Shown here: piece after piece, positions 34,412 to 43,654 of the stretch
Layout of the letters: each line of letters starts with the position of its first letter
Position numbering within the stretch: position 1 is the first letter of the stretch
Origin: Bradyrhizobium sp. OK095
GTDB taxonomy: Bacteria > Pseudomonadota > Alphaproteobacteria > Rhizobiales > Xanthobacteraceae
DNA: 64,000 nucleotides
Assembly: GCF_900109945.1 (NCBI RefSeq)
Contig: NZ_FOBX01000017.1
Span: 94,539 to 158,538 of the forward strand
Direction: 5' to 3'
The notes under the pieces: generated by a model
The model's input: only the letters and a program-made list of their open reading frames with translations
Told to the model about the DNA's origin: nothing
The model's database searches: none
Made by a program: the position numbers and the translations under genes

Positions 34412-35412
34412 CCGCAAAGCCGCTCATCGCACTGGCCATGGGAGACCCCGCCGGCATCAGCCCGGAGCTGACGGCGAAGCTTGTGGTGCAGGACGATATC
34501 CGCGCAAGCTGCCGGATCGTCGTGATCGGCGACCGCCGCATCTTCGATGAGGGCGCGCGGGTCGCCGGCGTCAAGCCTGATATGACCATGGTGGAGCAGG
34601 GAGTTGACCTTCGGGCGGCGAAGGGCGATGCGCTGTTTGTAGATCTCGGTCATCTCGATCCCGGGCAGGTCGAACCGAAGACCGCGACCCTTGCCGGCGG
34701 ACAATTCGCGCTGGCCAATTACCGGCGCGCGCTCGAACTCGGGCGCGATGGCCGCGTCGACGCCGTCTGCTTCACGCCGTTCAACAAGCAGGCGATGCGG
34801 CTCGCTCGCGCCGAGTATGACGACGAGATCGCGTTTTCCGCGGAAGTGGTCGGTCTCAAGACCCCGGCGAGTGAATTCAACGTGCTCGACCGGCTCTGGA
34901 ACGCACGGGTCACCTCGCACATCCCGCTGAGGGACGTCGCTGCGCGACTGTCCAGCGAACGCATCGATCGTGCGCTGAAGCTGACCGATGCCTGCATGCG
35001 CAACGCCGGCTTCCCGCGGCCGCGCATTGCGGTCGCCGGCCTCAACCCGCACGCCGGCGATGGCGGTAATTTCGGCCGCGAAGAGATCGATGTGATCGCC
35101 CCCGTGGTTGCGGCCGGTCAGCGCGACGGCATTGCCGTGGAGGGCCCGTTTCCCGCCGACACGGTGTTTCTGCGCGCCAAGAACGGTGCCTTCGATGCCG
35201 TGCTGACGATGTATCACGACCAGGGTCAGATCGCGATGAAACTGATGGGGTTCGATCGCGGCGTCACCCTGCTCGGTGGTTTCCCATTTCCGATCTGCAC
35301 GCCCGCTCATGGCACCGCCTATGACATTGCCGGACAGGGCATCGCTTCGATCGGTGCGAGCCGTGCTGCGCTGCTGCTCGCGGCGGAGATGGCGCAGCGG
35401 CGCGCTGGCTGA
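34408..35412 (+). CDS. PdxA-like 4-phosphohydroxythreonine dehydrogenase family protein (PdxA2 type)
   Basis: 334 residues. PdxA fold: PLIALAMGDPAGISPELTAK, VDAVCFTPFNKQAMRLAR, VTSHIPLRDVAARLS with a metal His, AVAGLNPHAGDGGNFGREE and VLTMYHDQGQIAMKLMGF, then FPICTPAHGTAYDIAG. Biosynthetic PdxA acts in vitamin B6 synthesis, but genes of this kind in catabolic clusters (PdxA2) oxidise phosphorylated or plain hydroxy acids such as 4-phospho-erythronate. The overlap with tctA and the absence of other pyridoxine genes favour the catabolic role. It ends the cluster. Confidence 0.87.
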   Translation: MTAKPLIALAMGDPAGISPELTAKLVVQDDIRASCRIVVIGDRRIFDEGARVAGVKPDMTMVEQGVDLRAAKGDALFVDLGHLDPGQVEPKTATLAGGQFALANYRRALELGRDGRVDAVCFTPFNKQAMRLARAEYDDEIAFSAEVVGLKTPASEFNVLDRLWNARVTSHIPLRDVAARLSSERIDRALKLTDACMRNAGFPRPRIAVAGLNPHAGDGGNFGREEIDVIAPVVAAGQRDGIAVEGPFPADTVFLRAKNGAFDAVLTMYHDQGQIAMKLMGFDRGVTLLGGFPFPICTPAHGTAYDIAGQGIASIGASRAALLLAAEMAQRRAG

Positions 35413-35437
35413 TCCCGGGCTGATCCTTGGCCGGGCG

Positions 35438-35854
35438 TCACTTCGCGATCGGCGTCACCAGCTCCTTGTCGGCTGTATCAACCACGAACACGGCCAGCAG
35501 TTTTGCGGGCTCGGTATCGCTGGCATTGGCGCTGGCGGCATGGCGATCGCCGGGGCGCTCGAAAAAGTTCTCTCCCTTGTGATAGACCTTGGCCGGTTCG
35601 TCGTTGACCTGACTGCGGATCGCTCCTTCCAGGACGGTGGCATAGATGAAGGCGGAGCGCGGGTGCATGTGGGCCGGCGAGGAGCCTCCCGGACCGTACT
35701 CGACCAGTACGCCCTTCATGCTCTTGCCGGGGACATTCGGCAGCGCCTGGTCGAACACGACCGACACTTTTGCCAATGGTGCTGCCGGCTCTGCCGCATG
35801 GGCGGTCAGGATTGACGCGGCATAAACCGCTGTTGCGATCAGCAATCTGGGCAT
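35438..35854 (-). CDS. secreted cupin-domain protein
   Basis: 138 residues with a signal peptide (cleavage near AHA-A). A single cupin: LVEYGPGGSSPAHMHPRSAF carries the first metal-binding His residues, IYATVLEGAIRSQVNDEPAK the core, and PGDRHAASANASDTEPAKLL the second box. A paralogue of the same layout lies at 45701-46204. It follows the NAD-binding oxidoreductase gene by 12 bases and is likely in its operon. Function unknown; periplasmic. Confidence 0.8.
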   Translation of the reverse strand: MPRLLIATAVYAASILTAHAAEPAAPLAKVSVVFDQALPNVPGKSMKGVLVEYGPGGSSPAHMHPRSAFIYATVLEGAIRSQVNDEPAKVYHKGENFFERPGDRHAASANASDTEPAKLLAVFVVDTADKELVTPIAK

Positions 35855-35866
35855 GGGATGTCCTTC

Positions 35867-36610
35867 TCAGAGGCCTGCGAGCCATGTTGCGAGCGGGATT
35901 TTCCCGAGCCGCGCTTCGCCCAGCGGATTCAGCGACGTGTCGTCGATGGGGGCGCCGTAATACGTTGCCTTCGGGTCTCCCACCACCGCACGGGCGTCGC
36001 CCGACGCCTTCAGGCGGCGCGCGACGAATTCGTTGAAGGGGGCTTTCTCAGGCCCTGCGATATCGATCGTGCCGTTGAGCGGCCGGCCTATTGCGACTTC
36101 CGCGAGGCGATCGGCCACGTCCTCGGCCGCGATCGGCTGAAACTGGGCCGAGGGAACGACGATCTTGCCGTCAATCACACCCATTTCGCCAATGGCGCCG
36201 AGGAATTCAAAAAACTGGGTGGCGCGCACGATCGAGTAGGGGACCGCAGAGGACTTGATGATGGTCTCCTGGGCGAGCTTGGCACGGAAATATGCAATGT
36301 CTGGCGATCGTTCGGTGCCCACGATCGACAGTGCCACGTGGTGCTTCACGCCCGCGGCGGCCTCTGCTGCGAGGAGATTTGTGCTCGAACGCTGGAAGAA
36401 ATCGAGCACCGCGGCCGGCTCCCACGACGGCGCGTTGGCAACGTCGACGACGACATCCGCGCCCGCCAGCACTGCTGCGAGGCCTTCTCCGGTCACGGCG
36501 TTCACACCTGATTTCGGCGAAGCTGCCACGGCCTCGTGGCCCTGCTGCTTCAGCTTCGCCACGAGCTTGGATCCGATCAATCCGGTGCCGCCGATCACAA
36601 CGATCTTCAT
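35867..36610 (-). CDS. NAD(P)-binding NmrA-like oxidoreductase
   Basis: 247 residues. Rossmann fold: MKIVVIGGTGLIGSKLVAKL at the start, VVVDVANAPSWEP, HHVALSIVGTERSPDIAYFR with Lys in the following helix (AKLAQETIIKS) and IVRATQFFEFLGAI. This is the atypical SDR/NmrA type often annotated as NAD(P)-dependent epimerase or SDR; the substrate is unknown and it may be a redox sensor. The ATG at 36610 follows AAGGAGA on the minus strand. Co-transcription with the cupin downstream is likely. Confidence 0.82.
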   Translation of the reverse strand: MKIVVIGGTGLIGSKLVAKLKQQGHEAVAASPKSGVNAVTGEGLAAVLAGADVVVDVANAPSWEPAAVLDFFQRSSTNLLAAEAAAGVKHHVALSIVGTERSPDIAYFRAKLAQETIIKSSAVPYSIVRATQFFEFLGAIGEMGVIDGKIVVPSAQFQPIAAEDVADRLAEVAIGRPLNGTIDIAGPEKAPFNEFVARRLKASGDARAVVGDPKATYYGAPIDDTSLNPLGEARLGKIPLATWLAGL

Positions 36611-36857
36611 GGCCTGTCTCCTTGGAATTTTGCGAGCGTGGGACGATTGAAGTCGGGTGGCGCCCACGCGCTCCTGATGCGAGCCGTATTTTACAGGAGC
36701 AATGGGGCAGGCTCTTGCCTGGAATCGGCCTGCGTTGCCGAAAAGTGCTCAAGACATGCCGTTGCGTTGAGACAGCAATTGGTCAGGGTTATTGCCGTGT
36801 AGCTTGAGTGGACGTCCGCTGGCCGTATGAGTAATCGGTTGCCGGCAAGGATACGGC

Positions 36858-37238
36858 TCACCAGTGCGATCGGATTTCCGGGGGAAATGTGTATCGCCCG
36901 CGCTCGCGTCCGGGCAGTGTCGATTTGCGGATGCCGCCGCAGGCGCTGACGCGATCCGCGACCGCCTCACGATGAAATTGGTCGATGTCGCTCAGCGAAG
37001 CCGCTGAGATGTCGCAAGCTTCCTTTTGATCACGCGCGTATTTGGCGATGTCGGCCCACGCCACAGAGACGTGGACATAGGCATCGCAACGTTCTTGTGC
37101 CGCGAGCCCGTTTGTCTTGTTCAATGCCGCATCAGCCTCGGCGTACAGCCGCGTCAATTTAGGGCATTTTTCCTGCGAAGTCGCAGGAGCAGCGAGCAGC
37201 ACGATCATCGCCAAGGCTAGACCAGCCGTATGCAGCAT
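36858..37238 (-). CDS. small secreted hypothetical protein
   Basis: 126 residues with a signal peptide (MLHTAGLALAMIVLLAAPAT, cleavage near TS-QEK). The mature part has four cysteines (EKCPKLTRL, ERCDAYVHV, KEACDISAA, SACGGIRK), so two disulfides are plausible in the periplasm. GAGGAAG precedes the ATG at 37238; a longer frame start at 37313 is less likely. No family name is recognised. Confidence 0.6.
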   Translation of the reverse strand: MLHTAGLALAMIVLLAAPATSQEKCPKLTRLYAEADAALNKTNGLAAQERCDAYVHVSVAWADIAKYARDQKEACDISAASLSDIDQFHREAVADRVSACGGIRKSTLPGRERGRYTFPPEIRSHW

Positions 37239-37467
37239 GGGCTTCCTCACGCTTGATGCCGGATGCCGGATTTGTAGGAAGGTGTTTGGGCGCATCTGTG
37301 ACGGGCGAACCATCCCCCGAGATGCACCAACAACGGATTATGCAATCATTGCAGATTGCCAGTGTTTTGCCCGACGGGTCAAACGGTCGGACTGGCCGAA
37401 AAGCCCAATGTTATCAGCCCCATTCTACTGTGCATGGGGTTGTTTTCGCAGCTTTTGTTTTGGCGCC

Positions 37468-38544
37468 TCACGCCCCGCAGACGATCACGCCGTACCAGCC
37501 GAGCCCGCGATAGGTCTCGTAGCCCGGGGTGGCATGGAAGGCGACCATCGTGCCGGAGCGTTCCTGATAGAAGCCGGAGCGCTGGCCGTTGAGCGAGAGC
37601 GCGATGCGTTCGCTCAGAATGCCATGGCCGTCGGAGGCGGCGATGACGCGAAAATTCGAGTCGACCAGCAGCACGCGGGCCTTGTCGTTGTCGCCGACGC
37701 GGACGCCTTGCACGATCGCGCGGGCCTGCGGCTCCCAGTCGAAATGGATGGCGAGCACGCCGATCGGCGCGCCGTTGGCCTGGCCGCCGGCGCGGACGCT
37801 GGCGCAATAGGTTGCGACCTGCGCGTTGCCGAGCAGGGACTGGCTCTCGACGTCGCCGGCAACATAATCGTCACCGGAACGCAGGGTCTTCGCTTCGCGA
37901 AACCATTTGGTGTGGGCGACGTTCTGGCCGACCACATGAAAACGATCCGCGCGGCCGTTGGCGATGACGTTGCCGTCGAGATCGCAGAGCCAGAGGTCGA
38001 GATAGACGGTATAGGCGCCGAGGATCACGCCGAGGCGCTGCGAAGCGTACGTGACAGCCGCCGGCGCGGGCGAGGCCGCGCAATCGACCACGGCGGAATC
38101 GGTCGCCCACCAGCGCACGTCGCACGTGCGCTCATAGAGGTTGCGGTCGATCAGCTCGACTGCGTTCAGCGACAAATCGACCATGCGTTCGCCGCGCGAG
38201 CGCTGGCTCATGCGGTCGATCGAGGAGACGAGGTCGCCGGTGCGCTTCGTCAGCTGGGATTCAAGCTCGCGCGCGATGGTCTCGACCTGCTGGCCGACGC
38301 CGCGCACCTCCTGCGCCACCACTGCGAAGCCCGCGCCTTGCGCGCCGGCGCGCGAGCTCTCGATCAGCGCGTTCAGCGCCAGCATCTTCATCTGGTTGGT
38401 GATCTGCTGGATCGACTTGGTCTTGTCGACCGCGATCTGGTTGACCTCCGCGGTCAGGCGATTGATCAGCGCGGAGATGTCGGAATCATCGTCGGCGGGT
38501 TCGGTGGCGATCGGCTTGGCTTTGAGACCCAGCGCAGCAGACAT
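37468..38544 (-). CDS. soluble chemoreceptor-like protein with N-terminal signalling tip and C-terminal Cache-like domain
   Basis: 358 residues without a membrane segment. Residues about 20-110 hold an MCP signalling hairpin, with the tip MLALNALIESSRAGAQGAGF followed by AVVAQEVRGVGQQVETIARE. Residues about 130-355 resemble a Cache/PAS-like sensor: NLYERTCDVRWWATD, LDLWLCDLDGNVIANG, HTKWFREAKTLRSGDDYVAG and ARVLLVDSNFRVIAASDG. The order (signal first, sensor last) is reversed compared with ordinary chemoreceptors, so it may sense a cytoplasmic ligand. It is divergent from recJ. Confidence 0.82.
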   Translation of the reverse strand: MSAALGLKAKPIATEPADDDSDISALINRLTAEVNQIAVDKTKSIQQITNQMKMLALNALIESSRAGAQGAGFAVVAQEVRGVGQQVETIARELESQLTKRTGDLVSSIDRMSQRSRGERMVDLSLNAVELIDRNLYERTCDVRWWATDSAVVDCAASPAPAAVTYASQRLGVILGAYTVYLDLWLCDLDGNVIANGRADRFHVVGQNVAHTKWFREAKTLRSGDDYVAGDVESQSLLGNAQVATYCASVRAGGQANGAPIGVLAIHFDWEPQARAIVQGVRVGDNDKARVLLVDSNFRVIAASDGHGILSERIALSLNGQRSGFYQERSGTMVAFHATPGYETYRGLGWYGVIVCGA

Positions 38545-38823
38545 CGGGGGACTTCCCTTGGCAATGTGGCCTGATCTGCAATGAACCCGGAACAATCACG
38601 TACAGATCGAATACGAGTCTTTTTCTAGGATTCAACCTAACGCCTGCTTAATTTGCTGTTTGGCGGAATGCCTAAATGATAGTCACTCGGGCCTGCGGGG
38701 CGGCCATCCACCGCTTTGTGCCGCCCGGCCGTTGCAAATCTCCGTGGTTTCCCGGCCAATCCGGTAGTCAGTGATCCGTGTGATCGCCCGGGTCCCCAGA
38801 GTTCCAACAGTCAGCCGTTCGTC

Positions 38824-40665
38824 ATGACGCCGCCCGCCACCGCCTTGCCCGTCGAAACGCCCCAGGCGTTCCTGGGCGTCGCGCGTTCGCTCACTGACAA
38901 GCTTTGGCGCGACCGGCTGGACGCGCGGGGGGCGGCCAAATCGCTTGCCATCGTGCAGCAGCACCAATTGCCGGAGCTGCTGGCAAGGGTGCTGGCGGGC
39001 CGCGGCGTCGATAGCGACGCGGTTGCCGACTTCCTCGATCCGACCATCCGGAAGCTCATGCCGGATCCGTTCACGGTGACGGAGATGGAAGCTGCCTCCA
39101 AGCGGATCGCGGATGCGGCGACGAAGGGCGAGAAGGTCGCGATCTTCGGCGACTATGACGTTGACGGCGCGACCTCGGCGGCGTTGCTGGCCTGGCACCT
39201 GCGCCATTGCGGGCTCGATCCGCTGATCCACATTCCCGACCGCATTTTTGAGGGCTATGGCCCGAACGTCGATGCGGTTCGTGGGCTCGCGGCAAAGGGC
39301 GCCACGCTGCTCGTCACCGTCGATTGCGGCACCACCAGCATCGAGCCGCTTGCTGAAGCCAAGCGCCTTGGCATGTCCGTCGTCGTGATCGATCACCATC
39401 AGGCCGGCACCGAGCTGCCGGAGGTCGACGCGCTGGTCAATCCGAACCGGCTCGACGATCTCTCCGGCCTCGGCCATCTCGCAGCCGTCGGCCTCGTGCT
39501 GGTGACGCTGGTTGCGGTCAACCGCGAGCTGCGCCAGCGCGGCTTCTGGACTACGGAGATGCCCGAGCCTGATCTGCTCGGCATGCTGCATCACGTCGCG
39601 CTCGGCACCGTCGCCGACGTCGCGCCGCTGATCGGTCTCAACCGCGCCTTCGTCGCCAAGGGGCTGATCGCGATGCGGCGGCGCGACCATGTCGGCCACA
39701 CCGCGCTGATGGACGTGGCGCGGCTCAACGGCCCGCCGGAGGCCTGGCATCTCGGCTTCATGCTGGGGCCGCGTATCAATGCCGGTGGCCGCATCGGCCG
39801 TGCCGATCTCGGCGTGCGGTTGCTGCTGGAAGGCGACAGCGTCGAGGCCGCGCGGATCGCCGCCGAGCTCGATCGTCTCAACAGCGAGCGCCGCGTCATC
39901 GAGCAGGGGGCAGAAGCTCAGGCCGAAGCCGAGGCGCTGGCTTCGATCGGGTTCGAGGACAAGCTCGGAATCATCGTCACCGCGTCCGAAGGCTGGCACC
40001 CCGGCGTGGTCGGCCTAGTTGCGTCCCGCCTGAAAGAGAAGTTTTCGCGGCCGGCCTTTGCCATTGCGCTGGAGCCCGGCGGCATCGGCACCGGATCCGG
40101 CCGCTCGATCGCCGGCGTCGACATCGGCAAGGCGGTTCGGCAGGCGGTGACCGATGGCATCCTGCTGAAGGGCGGCGGCCACGCCATGGCCGCAGGCGTG
40201 ACGCTGCGTAAAGAGAAGCTCGCCGAGTTTCGCGCCTATCTCGAAAATGCGCTGGCGCGTGACGTCGCCGCGGCACGCCATGTCAACGAGCTCTACATCG
40301 ACGGCGCGGTTTCGGCGCGCGCGGTGACGACGGAGCTTGCGGCCACGCTCAACCGCGCCGGTCCCTTCGGCAGCGGCAATCCGGAAGCCGTGCTGGCGCT
40401 GCCGGCGCATCAGCTCGTCTATGCCGACGAGGTCGGCCAGGCGCATCTGCGCCTACGCTTCAAGTCGGGCGATGGCGCCATCGTCAACGGCATTGCGTTC
40501 CGTTCGGTCGGCCAGAAGCTTGGCAATGCTTTGGTGGCGAACCGCGGACAGCAATTGCATGTCGCTGGATCATTGTCGGTCGATCGCTATCAGGGCGCCG
40601 AGCGCGTGCAATTCCGCGTCATCGATGTTGCGCTTCCGGACCAGGGGCCGTCCGTGATTAGATAA
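38824..40665 (+). CDS. recJ: single-stranded-DNA-specific exonuclease RecJ
   Basis: 613 residues. It degrades single-stranded DNA 5' to 3' in RecF-pathway recombination and mismatch repair. DHH phosphoesterase motifs: GDYDVDGATSAALL (Asp110, 112, 114), TVDCGTTS and VIDHHQAG (Asp190-His-His). DHHA1 region: GWHPGVVGLVASRLKEKF and LKGGGHAMAAGVTL. A C-terminal OB-type domain follows. The ATG at 38824 starts the conserved part; the earlier frame opening at 38716 lies in divergent-promoter sequence. It is separated from hom-glpX here. Confidence 0.93.
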   Translation: MTPPATALPVETPQAFLGVARSLTDKLWRDRLDARGAAKSLAIVQQHQLPELLARVLAGRGVDSDAVADFLDPTIRKLMPDPFTVTEMEAASKRIADAATKGEKVAIFGDYDVDGATSAALLAWHLRHCGLDPLIHIPDRIFEGYGPNVDAVRGLAAKGATLLVTVDCGTTSIEPLAEAKRLGMSVVVIDHHQAGTELPEVDALVNPNRLDDLSGLGHLAAVGLVLVTLVAVNRELRQRGFWTTEMPEPDLLGMLHHVALGTVADVAPLIGLNRAFVAKGLIAMRRRDHVGHTALMDVARLNGPPEAWHLGFMLGPRINAGGRIGRADLGVRLLLEGDSVEAARIAAELDRLNSERRVIEQGAEAQAEAEALASIGFEDKLGIIVTASEGWHPGVVGLVASRLKEKFSRPAFAIALEPGGIGTGSGRSIAGVDIGKAVRQAVTDGILLKGGGHAMAAGVTLRKEKLAEFRAYLENALARDVAAARHVNELYIDGAVSARAVTTELAATLNRAGPFGSGNPEAVLALPAHQLVYADEVGQAHLRLRFKSGDGAIVNGIAFRSVGQKLGNALVANRGQQLHVAGSLSVDRYQGAERVQFRVIDVALPDQGPSVIR

Positions 40666-40714
40666 GATCATGCGAAGAAGATAACTCGCTCAAACAACAA
40701 AAAAGGGAGTGAAC

Positions 40715-41524
40715 ATGGCAGGGCAGGTTGAGGGCAAGGTCGCGCTGGTGACAGGCGGCGCTTCTGGCATAGGCGAGGCGATCGTCGAGCTGTTCGCGCG
40801 CGAGGGAGCGACTGTCGTCATCACTGACATCGACGAGCTGCGCGGCCCCGAGCTCGCCAAGCGCATCACCAAGGCCGACGGCAAGGCGATCTTCCTGGAG
40901 CAGGACGTTACCTCTGAGGAGCGCTGGATCGAGGTCGTCGCCGAAATCGCAAAGCGTTACGGCCGGCTCGACATCATGGTCTCCAATGCCGGCATCGGCA
41001 TTGCCGTGCCCTCGATCGTCGACATGACGCTCTCTGACTGGCGCAAGCAAAACGCGATCAACCTCGACGGCGTATTTCTCTCGGTGAAGCACTGCCTGCC
41101 GTTGATGCGCAAGACCGGCGGCGGCTCGATCGTCGTGATGTCCTCGCTCGCGGGCCTGCGCGGCTCGCCCGGCCTGTCGGCCTATTCGGCGACCAAGGGC
41201 GGTGTGCGGCTGTTCGCCAAATCGATCGCGATGGAATGCGCGGCGGCGGGCGACGGCATCCGCGTCAACTCCGTGCATCCCGGCATCATCGATACGCCGA
41301 TCTGGGGCAAGATCCCGACCGGTGCGACCGGCGCCGGTCAGAACGCGCCGATCGATCCCGAGGAGCGTGCGCGCGTCGTCACGCCGCTCGGCCGCGCCGG
41401 GGAGGCTGCGGAGATCGCCTCCGGCGTGCTGTATCTGGCGTCAGATGCCTCGCGCTACGTCACCGGCAGCGAACTCGTCATCGACGGCGGCATGAACGCC
41501 GGCGGGGTGCCACGGCGCGCGTGA
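40715..41524 (+). CDS. SDR family oxidoreductase
   Basis: 269 residues. Classical short-chain dehydrogenase: cofactor motif GKVALVTGGASGIGEAIVEL, the Asp after strand 2 (VVITDIDEL) suggesting NAD preference, NAG in VSNAGIGIAVPS, and the catalytic Ser/Tyr/Lys in MSSLAGLRGSPGLSAYSATKG, then HPGIIDTPIWG and GSELVIDGGM at the end. AAGGGAG precedes the ATG at 40715. Substrate unknown. It is followed by a hairpin and a class II aldolase gene, possibly a shared pathway. Confidence 0.88.
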   Translation: MAGQVEGKVALVTGGASGIGEAIVELFAREGATVVITDIDELRGPELAKRITKADGKAIFLEQDVTSEERWIEVVAEIAKRYGRLDIMVSNAGIGIAVPSIVDMTLSDWRKQNAINLDGVFLSVKHCLPLMRKTGGGSIVVMSSLAGLRGSPGLSAYSATKGGVRLFAKSIAMECAAAGDGIRVNSVHPGIIDTPIWGKIPTGATGAGQNAPIDPEERARVVTPLGRAGEAAEIASGVLYLASDASRYVTGSELVIDGGMNAGGVPRRA

Positions 41525-41549
41525 GAGGCGCAGGGCAGGGTGGCGGTCG

Positions 41550-41578
41550 CAGGGGCTGACGCGCAGGCGCAGCCCCTG
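41550..41578 (+). terminator. hairpin after the SDR gene
   Basis: CAGGGGCTG at 41550-41558 and CAGCCCCTG at 41570-41578, an 11-base loop, followed by TAAAAGG rather than a T-run; a terminator or attenuating hairpin. Confidence 0.5.
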
Positions 41579-41620
41579 TAAAAGGCGGACAGCTCCCGAC
41601 CGACAGAGGTGTTCTTCGCC

Positions 41621-42418
41621 ATGGCGCACAGCCTTCATTCGTCCTCTCCCGCGCCTGAGCCCGTCCGCTCGAACCGGCCCGACCTCGCCACCGACGCGAT
41701 CCGTACGGCGCGTGAGGACCTTGCCGCCTGCTTCCGCATGGCCGCGCGCAACGGCTTTGAAGAAGGCATCTGCAACCATTTCTCGGCCGTCGTGCCCGGT
41801 CATGACGATCTCTTTCTCGTCAACCCCTATGGCTATGTCTTCCGCGAGATGACCGCGTCAAAACTCCTGGTCTGCGACTTCCACGGCAACGTGCTCGACG
41901 GCGAGGGCGTGCCCGAGGCGACCGCCTTCTACATCCATGCCGAGATGCACAAGCGCCTGCCGCGCGCCAAGGTCGCCTTCCACACCCACATGCCCTATGC
42001 CACCGCGCTGTCGATGACCGAGGGCGATCCGCTGATCTGGGCCGGCCAGACCGCGCTGAAATTCTACGGCCGCACGGCGGTGGACCGCGACTATAACGGT
42101 CTCGCGCTCGACAACCGCGAGGGTGCGCGCATCGCGTCTGCCGTCGGCAATGCCGACATCGTCTTCATGAAGCATCACGGCGTGATGGTGCTGGCGCCGA
42201 CGATCGCGGAGGCCTGGGACGATCTCTATTATCTCGAACGCGCCGCCGAGGTGCAGGTGCTGGCGATGTCGACGGGACGAAAGGTGCTGCCGGTCGATGC
42301 CGCCATCGCCGCCGAGACCTACAAGCAGATGCGCGATGGCGATTCCGAATCCGCGCGGCTGCATCTCGCGGCGGTCCGCAGGCAGCTCGACGCAGAAGAG
42401 CCGCAGTATAGGCACTGA
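41621..42418 (+). CDS. class II aldolase/adducin family protein
   Basis: 265 residues. Aldolase II fold: ICNHFSAVVPGHDDLFLVNP, then metal His residues in AFHTHMPYATALSM and MKHHGVMVLAPTIAEAWDDL. The family includes fuculose- and ribulose-phosphate aldolases, but many members act as decarboxylases or have unknown roles; the N-terminal region with YGYVFREMTASKLLVCDFHG is typical of the non-sugar subgroup. The ATG at 41621 follows GAGGTG. Convergent with the lytic transglycosylase gene, 6 bases apart. Confidence 0.85.
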   Translation: MAHSLHSSSPAPEPVRSNRPDLATDAIRTAREDLAACFRMAARNGFEEGICNHFSAVVPGHDDLFLVNPYGYVFREMTASKLLVCDFHGNVLDGEGVPEATAFYIHAEMHKRLPRAKVAFHTHMPYATALSMTEGDPLIWAGQTALKFYGRTAVDRDYNGLALDNREGARIASAVGNADIVFMKHHGVMVLAPTIAEAWDDLYYLERAAEVQVLAMSTGRKVLPVDAAIAAETYKQMRDGDSESARLHLAAVRRQLDAEEPQYRH

Positions 42419-42424
42419 GGTCGC

Positions 42425-43654
42425 TTACGACCCCTGACGCAGCTTCGCCAGCACCTTCAGCCCGCCATAGCCATCCGCCGGCGTAATCCCCGCGCGCTGC
42501 TGGAAATCCTTGATCGCCTTCATAGTGTCGTTGCCGACGCGGCCGTCGGTGCCGCCGGTATCAAAACCGGCCTTGGTCAGCCGCGTCTGCATTTCCTGCA
42601 CCTCGGCGAGCGTCAGCGCGCGCTCGGAGCCGGGGAAGGGCTGGATGAAGGGCGGCGCACCGAGGCAGCGATCGCCGAGATGGCAGATCGCCAGCGCATA
42701 GTTCATCGAGGGATTGTAGCTCTTCACCGCGTTGAAATTCGGTCCGAGCAGGAAGGTCGGTCCGCCCGCGACAGGTGTCCACATCTGCGCGGTTGCGTTG
42801 GGCTGTGGAAACGGCTGGCCGTCGGCGCGGGTGACACCCGCTGAAGTCCACGCGGCATAGGTCCGGGTGCCGCTCGCCTCTCCGGACGCGCGCACCTCAT
42901 AGCCCCAGTGTTCGCCACGATGCCACTTGCCGCGATTGACGAGGTACTTTGCGGTCGAGCCCAGCGCGTCGTCGGGCTTGCCGAATGGCGAGACCTTGCC
43001 GTCGCCGTCATAGTCGATGCCGACATTGAGCCAGACCTCAGGCATCCATTGCGAATGCCCCATCGCGCCGGCCCAGGATCCCTGCATCTGCTCGGGCGTG
43101 CTCCAGCCCTTGTCGACGATGCGCAGCGCGTTGATCAGCTCGGTCTCCCAATAGGCTTTCCGGCGGGGCTCGTTCCAGGCAAGTGCTGCAAGCGATGGGA
43201 ATACCGGCGTCATGTGGTTCTGCTGCACCAGCGGATCGCCGTAAGCAGATTCCACGCCCCACAGCGCCAGCAGCGTGCCGCGCTCGACGCCGAAATCGCG
43301 CTCGATCCGCGCAAGCAGCGCCTCGTTGTTCTTCAGCGCGATCTTGCCGTTGATGATGCGCCAGTCGGAGACGCGGCGGTTGATGTATTGCCAGACCTGT
43401 TCGTGGAATTCGGGCTGGTTGCGCATCTGCTTGAACACGCTCATGTCCGGTTCGACCCGCGCCATCGCGCGCTGCCAGGTTGCGGCCGAAATGCCTTTTG
43501 CCATGGCGCGAGCACGAAACCCCTCGCGCCATTCGTCGAATCCCGCTGGGGCGGCGAGGACGTGTGCAGGGAATGCGAGCAAGGCGGCTGCGCCAAGCGT
43601 CGATTGGAGCAGGGCGCGGCGGGTGTGATGGGCCGAGGAATCAGCTTGGTTCAT
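42425..43654 (-). CDS. lytic murein transglycosylase (MltB/SLT family) with peptidoglycan-binding domain
   Basis: 409 residues. An N-terminal signal with a twin-Arg (HTRRALLQSTLGAAALLAF) points to export. The catalytic Glu lies in LALWGVESAYGDPLVQQN; AGAMGHSQWMPEVWLNVGID and the DYDGDGK segment are typical of family 3 enzymes that cleave MurNAc-GlcNAc with anhydro-MurNAc formation. The last about 60 residues form a PG_binding_1 domain (LTLAEVQEMQTRLTKAGFDT, NDTMKAIKDFQQRAG). Periplasmic cell-wall turnover. Confidence 0.92.
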   Translation of the reverse strand: MNQADSSAHHTRRALLQSTLGAAALLAFPAHVLAAPAGFDEWREGFRARAMAKGISAATWQRAMARVEPDMSVFKQMRNQPEFHEQVWQYINRRVSDWRIINGKIALKNNEALLARIERDFGVERGTLLALWGVESAYGDPLVQQNHMTPVFPSLAALAWNEPRRKAYWETELINALRIVDKGWSTPEQMQGSWAGAMGHSQWMPEVWLNVGIDYDGDGKVSPFGKPDDALGSTAKYLVNRGKWHRGEHWGYEVRASGEASGTRTYAAWTSAGVTRADGQPFPQPNATAQMWTPVAGGPTFLLGPNFNAVKSYNPSMNYALAICHLGDRCLGAPPFIQPFPGSERALTLAEVQEMQTRLTKAGFDTGGTDGRVGNDTMKAIKDFQQRAGITPADGYGGLKVLAKLRQGS

